Assembly: GCF_019134595.1 (NCBI RefSeq)
Contig: NZ_CP077770.1
Span: 702,001 to 766,000 of the forward strand
Direction: 5' to 3'
DNA from: Pseudoalteromonas shioyasakiensis
GTDB taxonomy: Bacteria > Pseudomonadota > Gammaproteobacteria > Enterobacterales > Alteromonadaceae
DNA: 64,000 bases
This document shows, piece by piece, positions 18,844 through 27,532 of the stretch. How positions within the stretch are numbered: position 1 is the first letter of the stretch; every line of letters begins with the position of its first letter. The notes beneath the pieces are model-generated. The model saw only the letters and a program-made list of their open reading frames with translations. It had not been told where the DNA came from and did no database searches. A program made the position numbers and the translations under genes.

Positions 18844-19761
18844 GTGTATTTAAGCTATTTTGGCTTGTCAGAAAAACCCTTTTCGATTGCCCCAAATCCT
18901 GAGTATTTATTTCTTAGTGAGCGCCATAAAGAGGCATTAGCGCACCTTACCTATGGATTAGGTGAAGCGGGTGGCTTCGTTTTGTTAACAGGCGAAGTGG
19001 GTACAGGTAAAACAACACTAACAAGAAGTCTGCAAGAGCAATTACCTGAAAACACCCAAGTGGCACAAATTCATAATCCGGCTTTGTCACAGCTTGAATT
19101 GCTTGCCAGTATTTGTGACGAATTAAAGATTGAGTATGACAGTACTAATGCGACTCTGAAGACCCTTACTGACGTGATTAAAAAGCACCTTGAGGCAAAT
19201 AATCAAGCGGGCGGTCATACCATCTTAATTATTGATGAAGCACAATTACTCGCACCTGATGTGCTAGAGCAGCTGCGCTTGTTAACCAATATCGAAACAG
19301 ATCATAAAAAGCTGCTGCAAATTGTATTAGTAGGGCAACCTGAGCTTCAAGAACTACTAAAACGCACTGAATTAAGACAACTTGCCCAGCGTATTACTGC
19401 GCGTTATCACTTATTACCACTCACCGAAGGACAAGTGTTTGCCTATGTTAAGCACCGTTTATTTAAAGCGGGCACAGAGCAAGCATTGTTCTCAGGGGAT
19501 GCGTTAAAAGCGATTTATCAGGTTACTCAAGGCGTACCAAGATTGATCAATTTATTATGTGAGCGCTGTTTAGTGGGAGCTTTTTCACAGCAAAAATTGA
19601 GTATCGACAGTGAGCTTGTGATGCGCTCAGCCGCAGAAGCACTGCCGCCAACCAGCACTCCTGTTGCTGTAGCAAATAAAGAGCCGAGTTATGTTTGGCT
19701 CTACCCAGTTTCATTTTTAGCCGTATTAGGAATGGGTATTGGTTTATCCTACCTAATATAA
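18844..19761 (+). CDS. gspA: ExeA/GspA-type AAA ATPase
   Basis: 305 residues from GTG 18844, selected because AAGGAA lies seven bases upstream and the family N terminus is Y-x-x-x-F-G-L-x-x-x-P-F. An N-terminal AAA+ domain has Walker A GEVGTGKTT and Walker B LIIDEAQLL. The C-terminal region has one membrane segment (VWLYPVSFLAVLGMGIGLSYLI). In Aeromonas, ExeA with ExeB forms an inner-membrane complex that helps assemble the type II secretin in the peptidoglycan layer. MshM, of the MSHA pilus, is similar, but the GspB-like gene 13 bases downstream favours GspA. No other secretion genes are nearby. Confidence 0.87.
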   Translation: MYLSYFGLSEKPFSIAPNPEYLFLSERHKEALAHLTYGLGEAGGFVLLTGEVGTGKTTLTRSLQEQLPENTQVAQIHNPALSQLELLASICDELKIEYDSTNATLKTLTDVIKKHLEANNQAGGHTILIIDEAQLLAPDVLEQLRLLTNIETDHKKLLQIVLVGQPELQELLKRTELRQLAQRITARYHLLPLTEGQVFAYVKHRLFKAGTEQALFSGDALKAIYQVTQGVPRLINLLCERCLVGAFSQQKLSIDSELVMRSAAEALPPTSTPVAVANKEPSYVWLYPVSFLAVLGMGIGLSYLI

Positions 19762-19774
19762 CGAGTGTTCATTT

Positions 19775-20827
19775 ATGTCATTATTACTAGATGCAATTAA
19801 ACAATCTGATCAGCACGCACAAACTGCAGTTGATCATGACCAAGCCGCACTTGCGCTCAAACAACAGCAAGAATTAACCCGCTATCGCCGCTTAGCTTTT
19901 TCATTTGGGCTATTACTGGCGGCAATCTTGACGCTTATGGCAGGATTTTCGATTGGTAAATGGTTACAGCAAACTAAACCTGTTGCTGAGCAGCCAAAGC
20001 TTGTTAATAACAGCAATGAAACCACAGAAAGCGTTGCTACGGAGGCTCAGGCAAGTCCTGAAACACAGCAACCCGCTAAGCAACAGCAAGTAGCGCAAAG
20101 CCAAACCCCGCAAGCGACCAACAACCCAACTCAGGTAACAGCGATGCAGCAAGGGCAAGTGCAACAATCTGTACCGCAACAAATGATGCAGCAGGTTCCG
20201 GTGCAAGGTCAGCAATATCAATGGGTGCAAGTTCCGGTTAACTCAGCCCCTGTGTATGCTAATCAAGGTTATCAAGTACAACCTCAGTACCAGCAGCAAG
20301 CTGTGTATCAAAATCAGCCAGTGTATCAATCACAGCCACAGTTTTCGCAGCCAATGCAACAAGTCAATCCGCAGCAAATGAGCAGCAATGGCATTGATTT
20401 AAGTAAATACAAGGTGCTTGGCAAGCCTTTTGATGGTCAGCCAACTCAACCAGTCTCTCAATCATCAACAAATGATGAGCTCAGAGATGTGCCAGATACA
20501 TTGAAAGATGCTTTTGCTAAAGCGGTTGAAAATGTTGATAACAAACACAACGTTGATATTACCCGTAGCACTAAAAACACATCGTATGCAGAGCCTATTG
20601 AGCTATTGCCTGATGCATTACAAAGTCTTATTCCTACGATTAAATATCAAGCGCATATTTATGCCTCAGAAGCGTCTAAACGCTGGATTAAGCTAAATGG
20701 TCGTGAGTTATACGAAGGCGATAACATTGGCGTATTATCAGTAATTGAAATTACTCCAGAGCAGAGCTTATTAAGCTACGATGGGTATGAGTTTACGTTA
20801 AAAGCATTACAAGACTGGCCTGAGTAG
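19775..20827 (+). CDS. gspB: GspB/ExeB-type secretion accessory protein
   Basis: 350 residues. The N terminus SLLLDAIKQSDQ is typical of the ExeB/GspB family, followed by a single transmembrane helix at about residues 39-60. Then comes a long low-complexity periplasmic linker rich in Gln, Pro and Tyr (about residues 80-205). The compact C-terminal domain (about 275-350) has the family pattern: P-x-I-x-Y-x-A-H-x-Y, then R-W-I-K-L-N-G, then G-Y-x-F. Partner of GspA in building the type II outer-membrane secretin. The linker repeats are strand-slippage prone and probably vary between strains. Confidence 0.87.
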   Translation: MSLLLDAIKQSDQHAQTAVDHDQAALALKQQQELTRYRRLAFSFGLLLAAILTLMAGFSIGKWLQQTKPVAEQPKLVNNSNETTESVATEAQASPETQQPAKQQQVAQSQTPQATNNPTQVTAMQQGQVQQSVPQQMMQQVPVQGQQYQWVQVPVNSAPVYANQGYQVQPQYQQQAVYQNQPVYQSQPQFSQPMQQVNPQQMSSNGIDLSKYKVLGKPFDGQPTQPVSQSSTNDELRDVPDTLKDAFAKAVENVDNKHNVDITRSTKNTSYAEPIELLPDALQSLIPTIKYQAHIYASEASKRWIKLNGRELYEGDNIGVLSVIEITPEQSLLSYDGYEFTLKALQDWPE

Positions 20828-20838
20828 CCAGTCTTTAC
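20812..20838 (+). terminator. Hairpin over the gspB stop codon
   Basis: AGACTGGC, seven-base loop holding the TAG, GCCAGTCT and then TTTACTTT. Eight perfect pairs but a broken T run; possible terminator shared with the convergent HD-GYP gene. Confidence 0.5.
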
Positions 20839-20846
20839 TTTAGGAA

Positions 20847-22055
20847 TTAAGGTAAAATTGCACTCTTAAAAAAGCGGATCAGGTCGATGTTAAAGTCTCT
20901 TGGTCTGACTGCTGATTCTAAGCTATCGTGACAACGGCTGTTGGCCAAATCAATATCTTGCACTTCGGTATAGCGTGCATGTTTAGCGTTATAAAACACT
21001 TTCACTTGAGGCTTTAAAGGGCTGGTGGGGTTACTGTGGGTGACCAAACCTAACTTTTGGCTCTCAAGTTTAACCAAGGTGCCGACGGGGTGAACACCGA
21101 TGCACTGAATAAACTTAGTGACTAGATCTCCGTCAAAGCTATCTGGGCAGCCATCTTTAAGTATCTTAAACGCCTTAATTGGTTCCATGCCAGCTTTATA
21201 GACCCGTTCAGCGGTCAATGCATCATAAACATCAACAATCGAAGCCATGCGTACATATAAGCTTATCTCTTCACCACTTTTACCAAACGGATAACCACTG
21301 CCGTCTAAACGTTCGTGATGGAACCCTGCTATATCTACAGCAATCCCGCTCAAGCCTGCTTGCTCTAAAATTTCTTTACTGAAGCGAGCATGGTCTTGAA
21401 TTGCTTGATATTCTTCATCTGTTAACTTACCAGGCTTGTTGAGTATCTCATCGGGAATATTTATTTTTCCAATATCGTGAAGTAAAGCACCGGTCGCAAG
21501 CTCTTCAATAATGGCTTTTTCAATACCTAGGTGCTTAGCAAAAATACTCATCAAAATTGATACATTGATAGAATGCTCAAGTAGGTATGCATCCTTTTCA
21601 CGCATACGAGTGATACAGGCAAGCGCATCTTGATTACGAAAAACCGAATCAATAAAGCCACTTGCGAGCTCTTGAAAAGGGGCAATATCAATTTTGTTGC
21701 CATCGCGGATATCGTCAAAGGCTTTGCTTTGTAATGATCTTGCTTCGTTATATAAGCTGTTTGCTTTGCCCATTTCTGCAGACACACTATGGGTTGTGTG
21801 CCAAGGATCAAAAGCGCTAGTCTCGCCAACAGGTTGCGGATTATGTTGCTGCTCAACCACTTTATTCTCATTGTCTAAGGTCAGTGTTTTGTCCGGGTCG
21901 ATAGCTATTTCTAATATGCCAGCCTTGATCAGCTTGTCTATGCTTCCCTGTGTTTTTACCCAACCTTGGTTTTTTATACGGATCTTGCCTTTTTGTTTTG
22001 TCACGCTTTGGACAAACATACCGGGCTTAAGTTGATTGATAGGGAGTGTTTTCAA
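20847..22055 (-). CDS. HD-GYP cyclic-di-GMP phosphodiesterase with N-terminal DUF3391
   Basis: 402 residues. N-terminal DUF3391 module (LPINQLKPGMFVQSV, to about residue 100), then an HD-GYP domain: LLHDIGKINIPD for the HD dyad, HHERLDGSGYPFG for the GYP part, and a conserved YVRMASIVDVYDALTAERVYK segment. All metal ligands expected from the family are visible, so it is probably an active enzyme that hydrolyses cyclic di-GMP, which promotes motility over biofilm. No sensory transmembrane segment; cytoplasmic. Single gene between gspB (convergent) and the putA terminator. Confidence 0.93.
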   Translation of the reverse strand: MKTLPINQLKPGMFVQSVTKQKGKIRIKNQGWVKTQGSIDKLIKAGILEIAIDPDKTLTLDNENKVVEQQHNPQPVGETSAFDPWHTTHSVSAEMGKANSLYNEARSLQSKAFDDIRDGNKIDIAPFQELASGFIDSVFRNQDALACITRMREKDAYLLEHSINVSILMSIFAKHLGIEKAIIEELATGALLHDIGKINIPDEILNKPGKLTDEEYQAIQDHARFSKEILEQAGLSGIAVDIAGFHHERLDGSGYPFGKSGEEISLYVRMASIVDVYDALTAERVYKAGMEPIKAFKILKDGCPDSFDGDLVTKFIQCIGVHPVGTLVKLESQKLGLVTHSNPTSPLKPQVKVFYNAKHARYTEVQDIDLANSRCHDSLESAVRPRDFNIDLIRFFKSAILP

Positions 22056-22148
22056 AGCCTTTACTTCTAGTCGAATACATTACTATAAAACTAGCAGAAA
22101 ACTTGTAGCTCGGTAAACAAGAATAGTAAAAAGGTATTTGTAAAAATC

Positions 22149-22177
22149 AAAAGCCCCCGCAAATGCGAGGGCTTTTA
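22149..22177 (-). terminator. Terminator of putA
   Basis: Read on the minus strand: AAAAGCCCTCGC, loop ATTT, GCGGGGGCTTTTGATTTTT, a mostly perfect stem 40 bases after the putA stop. Confidence 0.8.
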
Positions 22178-22216
22178 AGTAACTCAGGAAAGTTTAATTT
22201 CCTTTAACTAATACGA

Positions 22217-25200
22217 TTACTCGTCGTCTTCAACTAAGGTCATTAGTGATGTGTTACCACCTGAAGCGGTTGTATCAACACTGATTGTTTTCTCAGTTAG
22301 TAGACGCTTGATTAGCGTGTCGTAGTACTCAGAGCTGATCACTGGCAGAATCGCACCTTTACGTTGTGCTAGCTGCTGGCTGAAGTAGCCTAAGCGTGAT
22401 GAACGAGCCGCAACAACCGCACCTGCAAGGTGAGGGTGCGCCAAAATAGCTTGTAACTGATTAGGTTTAGCAACTTGGAATACACCTTCAGCAATACCTG
22501 TTGAGATAAACTTATCTTTAAACGCAACCGCTTCGTCAAAGAATAACTCAGAAGCAACCGTGATTACGGTATTACCAGCAGCAAGTGCTGTGATAATCGA
22601 AATTGCCCAGAAGTTAAATGACGTACTCTTATCTGCATAACAAACCACACAACCACGAGGCTCTAAGTGAAGCGAGTTAGATTCACCCGTAGGTCCAGGC
22701 AGCACAGTGTGCTTGCGCATGTGTTTTTCAAGACGGTTAAGTTGTGCACGTGCATCAGCTAACGTTAATGCTAAGTCATCCGCAAGCTCGTCGATAATTT
22801 CTACAGTCGCTACTTTTGCAAGTAATTGACGCACAGCAGAAACTCGGTCGTTTAGTGGTGTTGAGCGCCAGATTTTCTCATCGCGTAATGAGTTTTCCAT
22901 CAGCTTAGCAACTTGCTCAGCTGCACCTGAATAGTGGTGAGTATCTAACTCATCAGGTGTTAGGTTTGTCATTTGTACGTTATCTGGTGATGCTTTTTCT
23001 TTCACAAGACGCTGTAAGTAGTTAGGGCCACCGGCCTTAGGGCCTGTGCCTGATAAACCACGGCCACCAAATGGTTGTACGCCAACAATCGCACCAATCA
23101 TATTACGGTTGACGTAAACATTACCTGCACGTGACATCTTCGCCACGTACTCGCAGCGCTCTTCGATACGTGAGTGGATCCCCATGGTCAGACCGAAGCC
23201 AGTGCCATTGATTTGATCAATTACGTTATCAAGCTCTGTGCCTTTAAAGCGGATGATATGCACACACGGGCCAAATACCTCACGTTTAAGCACAGATAAG
23301 TCTTTGATCTCGTAAAGACGAGGAGCAAAGAAGAATGCGCCATTTTCGCTGTTATCAGGAATCGCACACTCATAGTGAAGAGTTGCATTACCTTTTAAGT
23401 ATTCAACGTGGTCATTTAAGTTTTTCAGTGCTTTTTCGTCGATAACAGGACCTATATCTGTTGAAAGCAATGATGGGTCACCAACGTGAAGTTCTTTTAA
23501 AGCGCCTTTGAGCATCTCAATGATGCCATCAGCAACGTCTTCTTGTAAGAACAATACACGTAGTGCAGAACAACGTTGACCAGCACTTTGGAAGCCAGAG
23601 CTGATCACATCGTCAACAACTTGCTCAGGTAGGGCTGTTGAATCAACGATCATACAGTTTTGACCGCCTGTTTCAGCGATAAGCGGTACTTGAATATCAT
23701 TACGCGCAGCAAGAGTTTGCGAAATAAGAGTCCCTGTTTCTGTAGAACCGGTGAACATAACAGCTTGAATACGCTCATCAGGAACGATGGTTTTACCCAC
23801 TTCGCTACCACGGGCAATAACAGGTTGTACAACGTGCTCAGGTAAGCCTACTGAAAGCATCAGTTCAATTGCACGGAGGGCGATTAAGCTAGTCTGTTCA
23901 GCAGGTTTCGCAATAACAGTGTTACCAGTCACGATTGCTGCAGCTACTTGACCTAAGAAGATTGCAAGTGGGAAGTTCCATGGGCTGATACATAAGATCA
24001 CACCACGTGCTTCAAAGCGCTCATCTTCTGATAGTTCTTCAGCGCGTGCAGCGTAGTAGCGGCAGAAATCCACTGCTTCACGAACTTCATCGATACCATC
24101 TTGGGTAATTTTACCCGCTTCTTTAATACAGATAGCAACAAGCTCATCGTGGTGACGCTCTAAGATGTCAGCAACGCGGCGTAATAAGTTTGCGCGCTCT
24201 TTTACTGGCGTTTGTGACCATGACTCAAATGCTTTTTCTGCATTTTCTAAAAGTGCAGTCATTTCGTCAGAAGATTGTAGTTTCACATGACCAATAATTT
24301 CTTTGTGATTTGCAGGGTTCTTCACAGGAAGAGAGCCTTCTGGCACATCGCTTAATTCAATGCGGTGCTCATCAAACCACGTATCAAGATTTTCTTTAAA
24401 TGGTGTGATGACGTTGATATCAGTTAAGTCCATACCCTTTGAGTTAGCACGTTCTTCACCATATAAATCAATTGGCATCTTAATTTGCGTGTTGTACTTG
24501 TTACGTAAACCTTGCAGTGTTTCAACAGGGTCAGGTAATAGTGATTCAACAGGCTTAGTCGTATCAACAATCGCATTTACGAATGACGAGTTAGCACCGT
24601 TTTCTAATAAACGACGAACTAAGTATGCAAGTAAGTCTTCGTGTTGGCCCACAGGAGCGTAAACACGACATTGAATTTTCTCTTGGGTTACGATTTGGTC
24701 GAATAACGACTCACCCATACCGTGTAGACGTTGGAATTCAAAACCTTCGTTGTCGCCTTTTGCAACTTCTAAGATTGTTGCTGCAGTGTATGCGTTGTGT
24801 GTAGCAAATTGTGGGTACAATACATCACGTGCTTCTAGAAGCTTAATTGCACAAGCTTTGTAAGAAACGTCAGTGGTCGCTTTACGTGTAAATACAGGGT
24901 AGTGATCTAAACCATCTTGTTGAGTGGTTTTGATTTCTGTATCCCAGTATGCACCTTTTACAAGGCGAACCATTAGTTTACGACCAACGCGACGAGCAAG
25001 TTCTGCAACCCACTCAACGACAAAAATAGCGCGTTTTTGGTATGCTTGAACTGCTAAACCAAAGCCGTTCCAGTTACCTAAATCGTCATCGCTAAATACC
25101 GCTTCAATAACATCTAAAGAAATATCTAAACGGTCAGCTTCTTCAGCATCAACAGTAAAACCGATATCGTAGCTTTTCGCTGCAAGCGCAAGTTCTTTTA

Positions 25201-26020
25201 ACTTAGGTACGATTTCAGCAATAACACGTTCGCGGTGAGTGAACTCATAGCGTGGGTGAATCGCAGAAATTTTAACTGAGATGCCAGGGCTCTTGATTGG
25301 ACCACGGCCATTTGCCGCTTTACCAATTGCGTGGATAGCTGTCATGTAGCTTTGGAAGTAACGCTCTGCATCTTTCATTGTGCGAGCGCCTTCACCTAGC
25401 ATATCGTAAGAATATACGTAGCCTTTTTGCTCTTTATCAGCTGCACGTTCAATCGCTTCGTCGATAGTACGACCCATAACGAATTGCTTACCCATGATCT
25501 TCATCGCGAAGTTCACAGATTTACGAATAACAGGCTCACCTAAACGACCAATTGTCTTCTTAAGAACTCCGAATTGCTGCTCTTTTGACTTGTCGCTGTA
25601 GTTAACCATTTTACCGGTTACTAACAGGCCCCAAGAAGAGGCATTTACAAATAGTGAATCGCTGCTACCTAAATGCGAGCTCCAGTCACCTTTAGCAAGT
25701 TTGTCACGAATTAGTGACTCTTGTGTTGCTTTATCTGGAACACGTAATAGTGCTTCTGCAAGACACATTAATACAACGCCTTCTTCACTTGATAGTGAGA
25801 ATTCATTTAATAGTGCATCTACACCGCTTTGACCATCCTGATCGCGACGGATATTTAAAACCATTTGACGAGCACGTTCCCACGCTCGGCTACGCGCTTT
25901 CACGCCTACTTCAGCCAAAGGCAAAATATGATCAATAACCGCATTTTCGTCAATACGGTAGAAATCACGGATCTTTTGTCTAATTGGACATTCAGTTGTC
26001 AAATCGCCATTAAATAGCAT
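22217..26020 (-). CDS. putA: Bifunctional proline dehydrogenase / pyrroline-5-carboxylate dehydrogenase
   Basis: Oxidises proline to glutamate in two FAD- and NAD-dependent steps with a channelled intermediate. 1267 residues: PRODH barrel (about 130-500, with VRLVKGAYWDTEIK and GMGES), then ALDH (about 550-1000: PWNFPLAIFLGQVAAA, GQRCSALR with the catalytic Cys, FGGRGLSGTGPKAGGPNYLQR), and a C-terminal aldehyde-dehydrogenase-like tail domain (about 1050-1230). The N-terminal ribbon-helix-helix DNA-binding domain of E. coli PutA is missing, so it should not repress its own gene. The divergent Lrp-type regulator probably does that job. An AGAGGG ribosome-binding site precedes the ATG. Confidence 0.97.
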   Translation of the reverse strand: MLFNGDLTTECPIRQKIRDFYRIDENAVIDHILPLAEVGVKARSRAWERARQMVLNIRRDQDGQSGVDALLNEFSLSSEEGVVLMCLAEALLRVPDKATQESLIRDKLAKGDWSSHLGSSDSLFVNASSWGLLVTGKMVNYSDKSKEQQFGVLKKTIGRLGEPVIRKSVNFAMKIMGKQFVMGRTIDEAIERAADKEQKGYVYSYDMLGEGARTMKDAERYFQSYMTAIHAIGKAANGRGPIKSPGISVKISAIHPRYEFTHRERVIAEIVPKLKELALAAKSYDIGFTVDAEEADRLDISLDVIEAVFSDDDLGNWNGFGLAVQAYQKRAIFVVEWVAELARRVGRKLMVRLVKGAYWDTEIKTTQQDGLDHYPVFTRKATTDVSYKACAIKLLEARDVLYPQFATHNAYTAATILEVAKGDNEGFEFQRLHGMGESLFDQIVTQEKIQCRVYAPVGQHEDLLAYLVRRLLENGANSSFVNAIVDTTKPVESLLPDPVETLQGLRNKYNTQIKMPIDLYGEERANSKGMDLTDINVITPFKENLDTWFDEHRIELSDVPEGSLPVKNPANHKEIIGHVKLQSSDEMTALLENAEKAFESWSQTPVKERANLLRRVADILERHHDELVAICIKEAGKITQDGIDEVREAVDFCRYYAARAEELSEDERFEARGVILCISPWNFPLAIFLGQVAAAIVTGNTVIAKPAEQTSLIALRAIELMLSVGLPEHVVQPVIARGSEVGKTIVPDERIQAVMFTGSTETGTLISQTLAARNDIQVPLIAETGGQNCMIVDSTALPEQVVDDVISSGFQSAGQRCSALRVLFLQEDVADGIIEMLKGALKELHVGDPSLLSTDIGPVIDEKALKNLNDHVEYLKGNATLHYECAIPDNSENGAFFFAPRLYEIKDLSVLKREVFGPCVHIIRFKGTELDNVIDQINGTGFGLTMGIHSRIEERCEYVAKMSRAGNVYVNRNMIGAIVGVQPFGGRGLSGTGPKAGGPNYLQRLVKEKASPDNVQMTNLTPDELDTHHYSGAAEQVAKLMENSLRDEKIWRSTPLNDRVSAVRQLLAKVATVEIIDELADDLALTLADARAQLNRLEKHMRKHTVLPGPTGESNSLHLEPRGCVVCYADKSTSFNFWAISIITALAAGNTVITVASELFFDEAVAFKDKFISTGIAEGVFQVAKPNQLQAILAHPHLAGAVVAARSSRLGYFSQQLAQRKGAILPVISSEYYDTLIKRLLTEKTISVDTTASGGNTSLMTLVEDDE

Positions 26021-26187
26021 ATGTAACCCTCTGGTATGTGGAGTCTAAAAAATGAACTAATTACATTTCTTACCATTGATATAATTCGTGCATTCTAATG
26101 AAAATCCAGCAGAATATGCTGGTTAAATTTTTCGATTTACGATAATTTACAGGGCATACCGTTAACTTAGCCGCATAAAATTCTGTT
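26021..26187. promoter_or_regulatory. putA / Lrp-type divergent control region with a perfect dyad
   Basis: The 167-bp gap contains CCAGCA, GAATA, TGCTGG at 26106-26122, a perfect six-base dyad with a five-base centre flanked by A- and T-rich tracts. Size and symmetry fit an Lrp-type operator; placement between the two starts suits control of both genes. Assignment is inference. Confidence 0.5.
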
Positions 26188-26670
26188 ATGACCAGTCCGA
26201 ATAGATTACGCATGTTAGATCGCATCGATTTAGCAATTTTAGACGCTCTGCAAAAAAATGGCAGAATATCGAACGTAAACCTCGCAAAACAGGTAAACCT
26301 AAGCCCAAGCCCATGTCTAGACCGTGTAAAACGTTTAGAACAAGAAGGCTACATCGAAGGCTATTACGCAAAGCTTAGCGAGGCAAAACTTAACCAGAGC
26401 TTGTTAGCACATGTACAGGTCTCGTTGGTGACCTCGAATACATCGGTATTTAAAGTCTTTCGTGAATATATTTTAAATATTCCGCAAGTGGTTGAATGCG
26501 ACATGGTTGCTGGTGGCTATGACTACTTATTAAAAGTACGTGTGTCTGATATGGACGAATATCGCCAAGTACTGGGGGATTTAGTTGATATCCCAGGGGT
26601 GGGTACGCATCACACCTATATGGTGATCGAAAAAATAAAACAAGACAACGGGCTAAGGTTCGATATATAG
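26188..26670 (+). CDS. Lrp/AsnC family transcriptional regulator (likely PutR-like)
   Basis: 160 residues. The N-terminal helix-turn-helix (about 8-68) reads LDRIDLAILDALQKNGRISNVNLAKQVNLSPSPCLDRVKRLEQEGYI, nearly the Lrp consensus. The C-terminal RAM ligand domain has VVECDMVAGGYDYLLKVRVSDM and GVGTHHTYMVIEKIK. Divergent from putA, as in Agrobacterium and others where an Lrp-type PutR activates putA with proline as inducer; that role here is inferred from position and from the lack of a DNA-binding domain in PutA. Two ATGs (26188, 26212) are possible and neither has a strong ribosome-binding site. Confidence 0.9.
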   Translation: MTSPNRLRMLDRIDLAILDALQKNGRISNVNLAKQVNLSPSPCLDRVKRLEQEGYIEGYYAKLSEAKLNQSLLAHVQVSLVTSNTSVFKVFREYILNIPQVVECDMVAGGYDYLLKVRVSDMDEYRQVLGDLVDIPGVGTHHTYMVIEKIKQDNGLRFDI

Positions 26671-26680
26671 ATACAAAAAA

Positions 26681-26703
26681 AAGCACCATCAGGTGCTTTT
26701 TTG
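26681..26703 (+). terminator. Bidirectional terminator after the Lrp-type gene
   Basis: AAAAAAGCACC, loop ATC, AGGTGCTTTTTT. Serves both the Lrp-type gene and the convergent ygiM. Confidence 0.88.
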
Positions 26704-26719
26704 TTGACTATTTAGTGGC

Positions 26720-27322
26720 TTATGCCCAGCCGTCGTAACGTTTACGACGAGATAACACCACCGTTAAGATAATACCTAACAGTAAGCCGATAAATGCAAT
26801 TGCACCGCCATAAGTAAGTAGCTGGCGTTTCTCTTTTGCACTTGCTGTTTGCTTTGCATTGCGCTCAGACTCAATGGTGTTCTTAAGCGTTTCGATTTGC
26901 TTGCTAAGAGCTAGATTTTGCTCTGTCAGTGATTTGTTCTGCTCTTGTAGTTGTGGCAGTTCAATTTCAGCTTGGCGAAGTTGCTCTTGCATAACTGTCA
27001 TGTCGTTATTCAGCGCTTGAAATTGTTGTTTAATACCGGCATTTTCAGTAACAAATTTTGACTCTACCCAACCTTCACGATCTTTATCATCACGAATTTT
27101 AAAGTAGCCATTATCCTCACCTGACAACAACACAACTTGTGTACCTGCATCGACTGAACCCAAAATGCGGTAGTTTTTGCTTGGACCTGAGTGCATAAAG
27201 GTGTACAGGTTATCGACTATGTAGGCGGTGTTTTGGCTGTCGCTGCTTGGCGCTTCTTCTGCGTAGCTAATAAAAGAGGTGGCCGCAAGGAGCAACCCAA
27301 AAATACACTGTTTTAACATCAA
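26720..27322 (-). CDS. ygiM: YgiM-like bacterial SH3 domain membrane protein
   Basis: 200 residues. Signal peptide (LLLAATSFISYAEE), one bacterial SH3 domain (about 32-92: YIVDNLYTFMHSGPSKNYRILGSV ending GWVESKFV), a coiled coil of roughly 70 residues rich in Gln, Leu and Glu, and a C-terminal membrane helix (TYGGAIAFIGLLLGIILTVVL) with a basic cytoplasmic tail RRKRYDGWA. The layout matches E. coli YgiM, of unknown function, probably periplasmic and anchored by its C terminus. In E. coli ygiM is close to ygiF and cca; here ygiF is divergent next door, so part of that neighbourhood persists. Confidence 0.9.
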   Translation of the reverse strand: MMLKQCIFGLLLAATSFISYAEEAPSSDSQNTAYIVDNLYTFMHSGPSKNYRILGSVDAGTQVVLLSGEDNGYFKIRDDKDREGWVESKFVTENAGIKQQFQALNNDMTVMQEQLRQAEIELPQLQEQNKSLTEQNLALSKQIETLKNTIESERNAKQTASAKEKRQLLTYGGAIAFIGLLLGIILTVVLSRRKRYDGWA

Positions 27323-27532
27323 TCTACCTTGTTAATGTGATCTTGCCTAGAAGTGGCTAAATTTATAATTTCTTTATGTATAGAGATAGTAGGGATTTCA
27401 ACTATTAATAGCAAGGCTGATATTGTAATCCTTGCGTAAGCTTAACCGCAAAAAACAGGAAAAAATTTGCATTAACTGTCTGCTTTGTTTATTTTGATCA
27501 CTTATTTATTTTAAATGTACTCCGCAAAGCGA

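Noticed and set aside
20040..20390. Q/P/Y repeats of gspB as a separate mobile or repeat element
   Set aside because: They are in frame within a family known for low-complexity periplasmic linkers.
24360..24662. 100-codon frame on the + strand inside putA
   Set aside because: Antisense shadow of a strongly conserved enzyme, without ribosome-binding site or recognisable motif.
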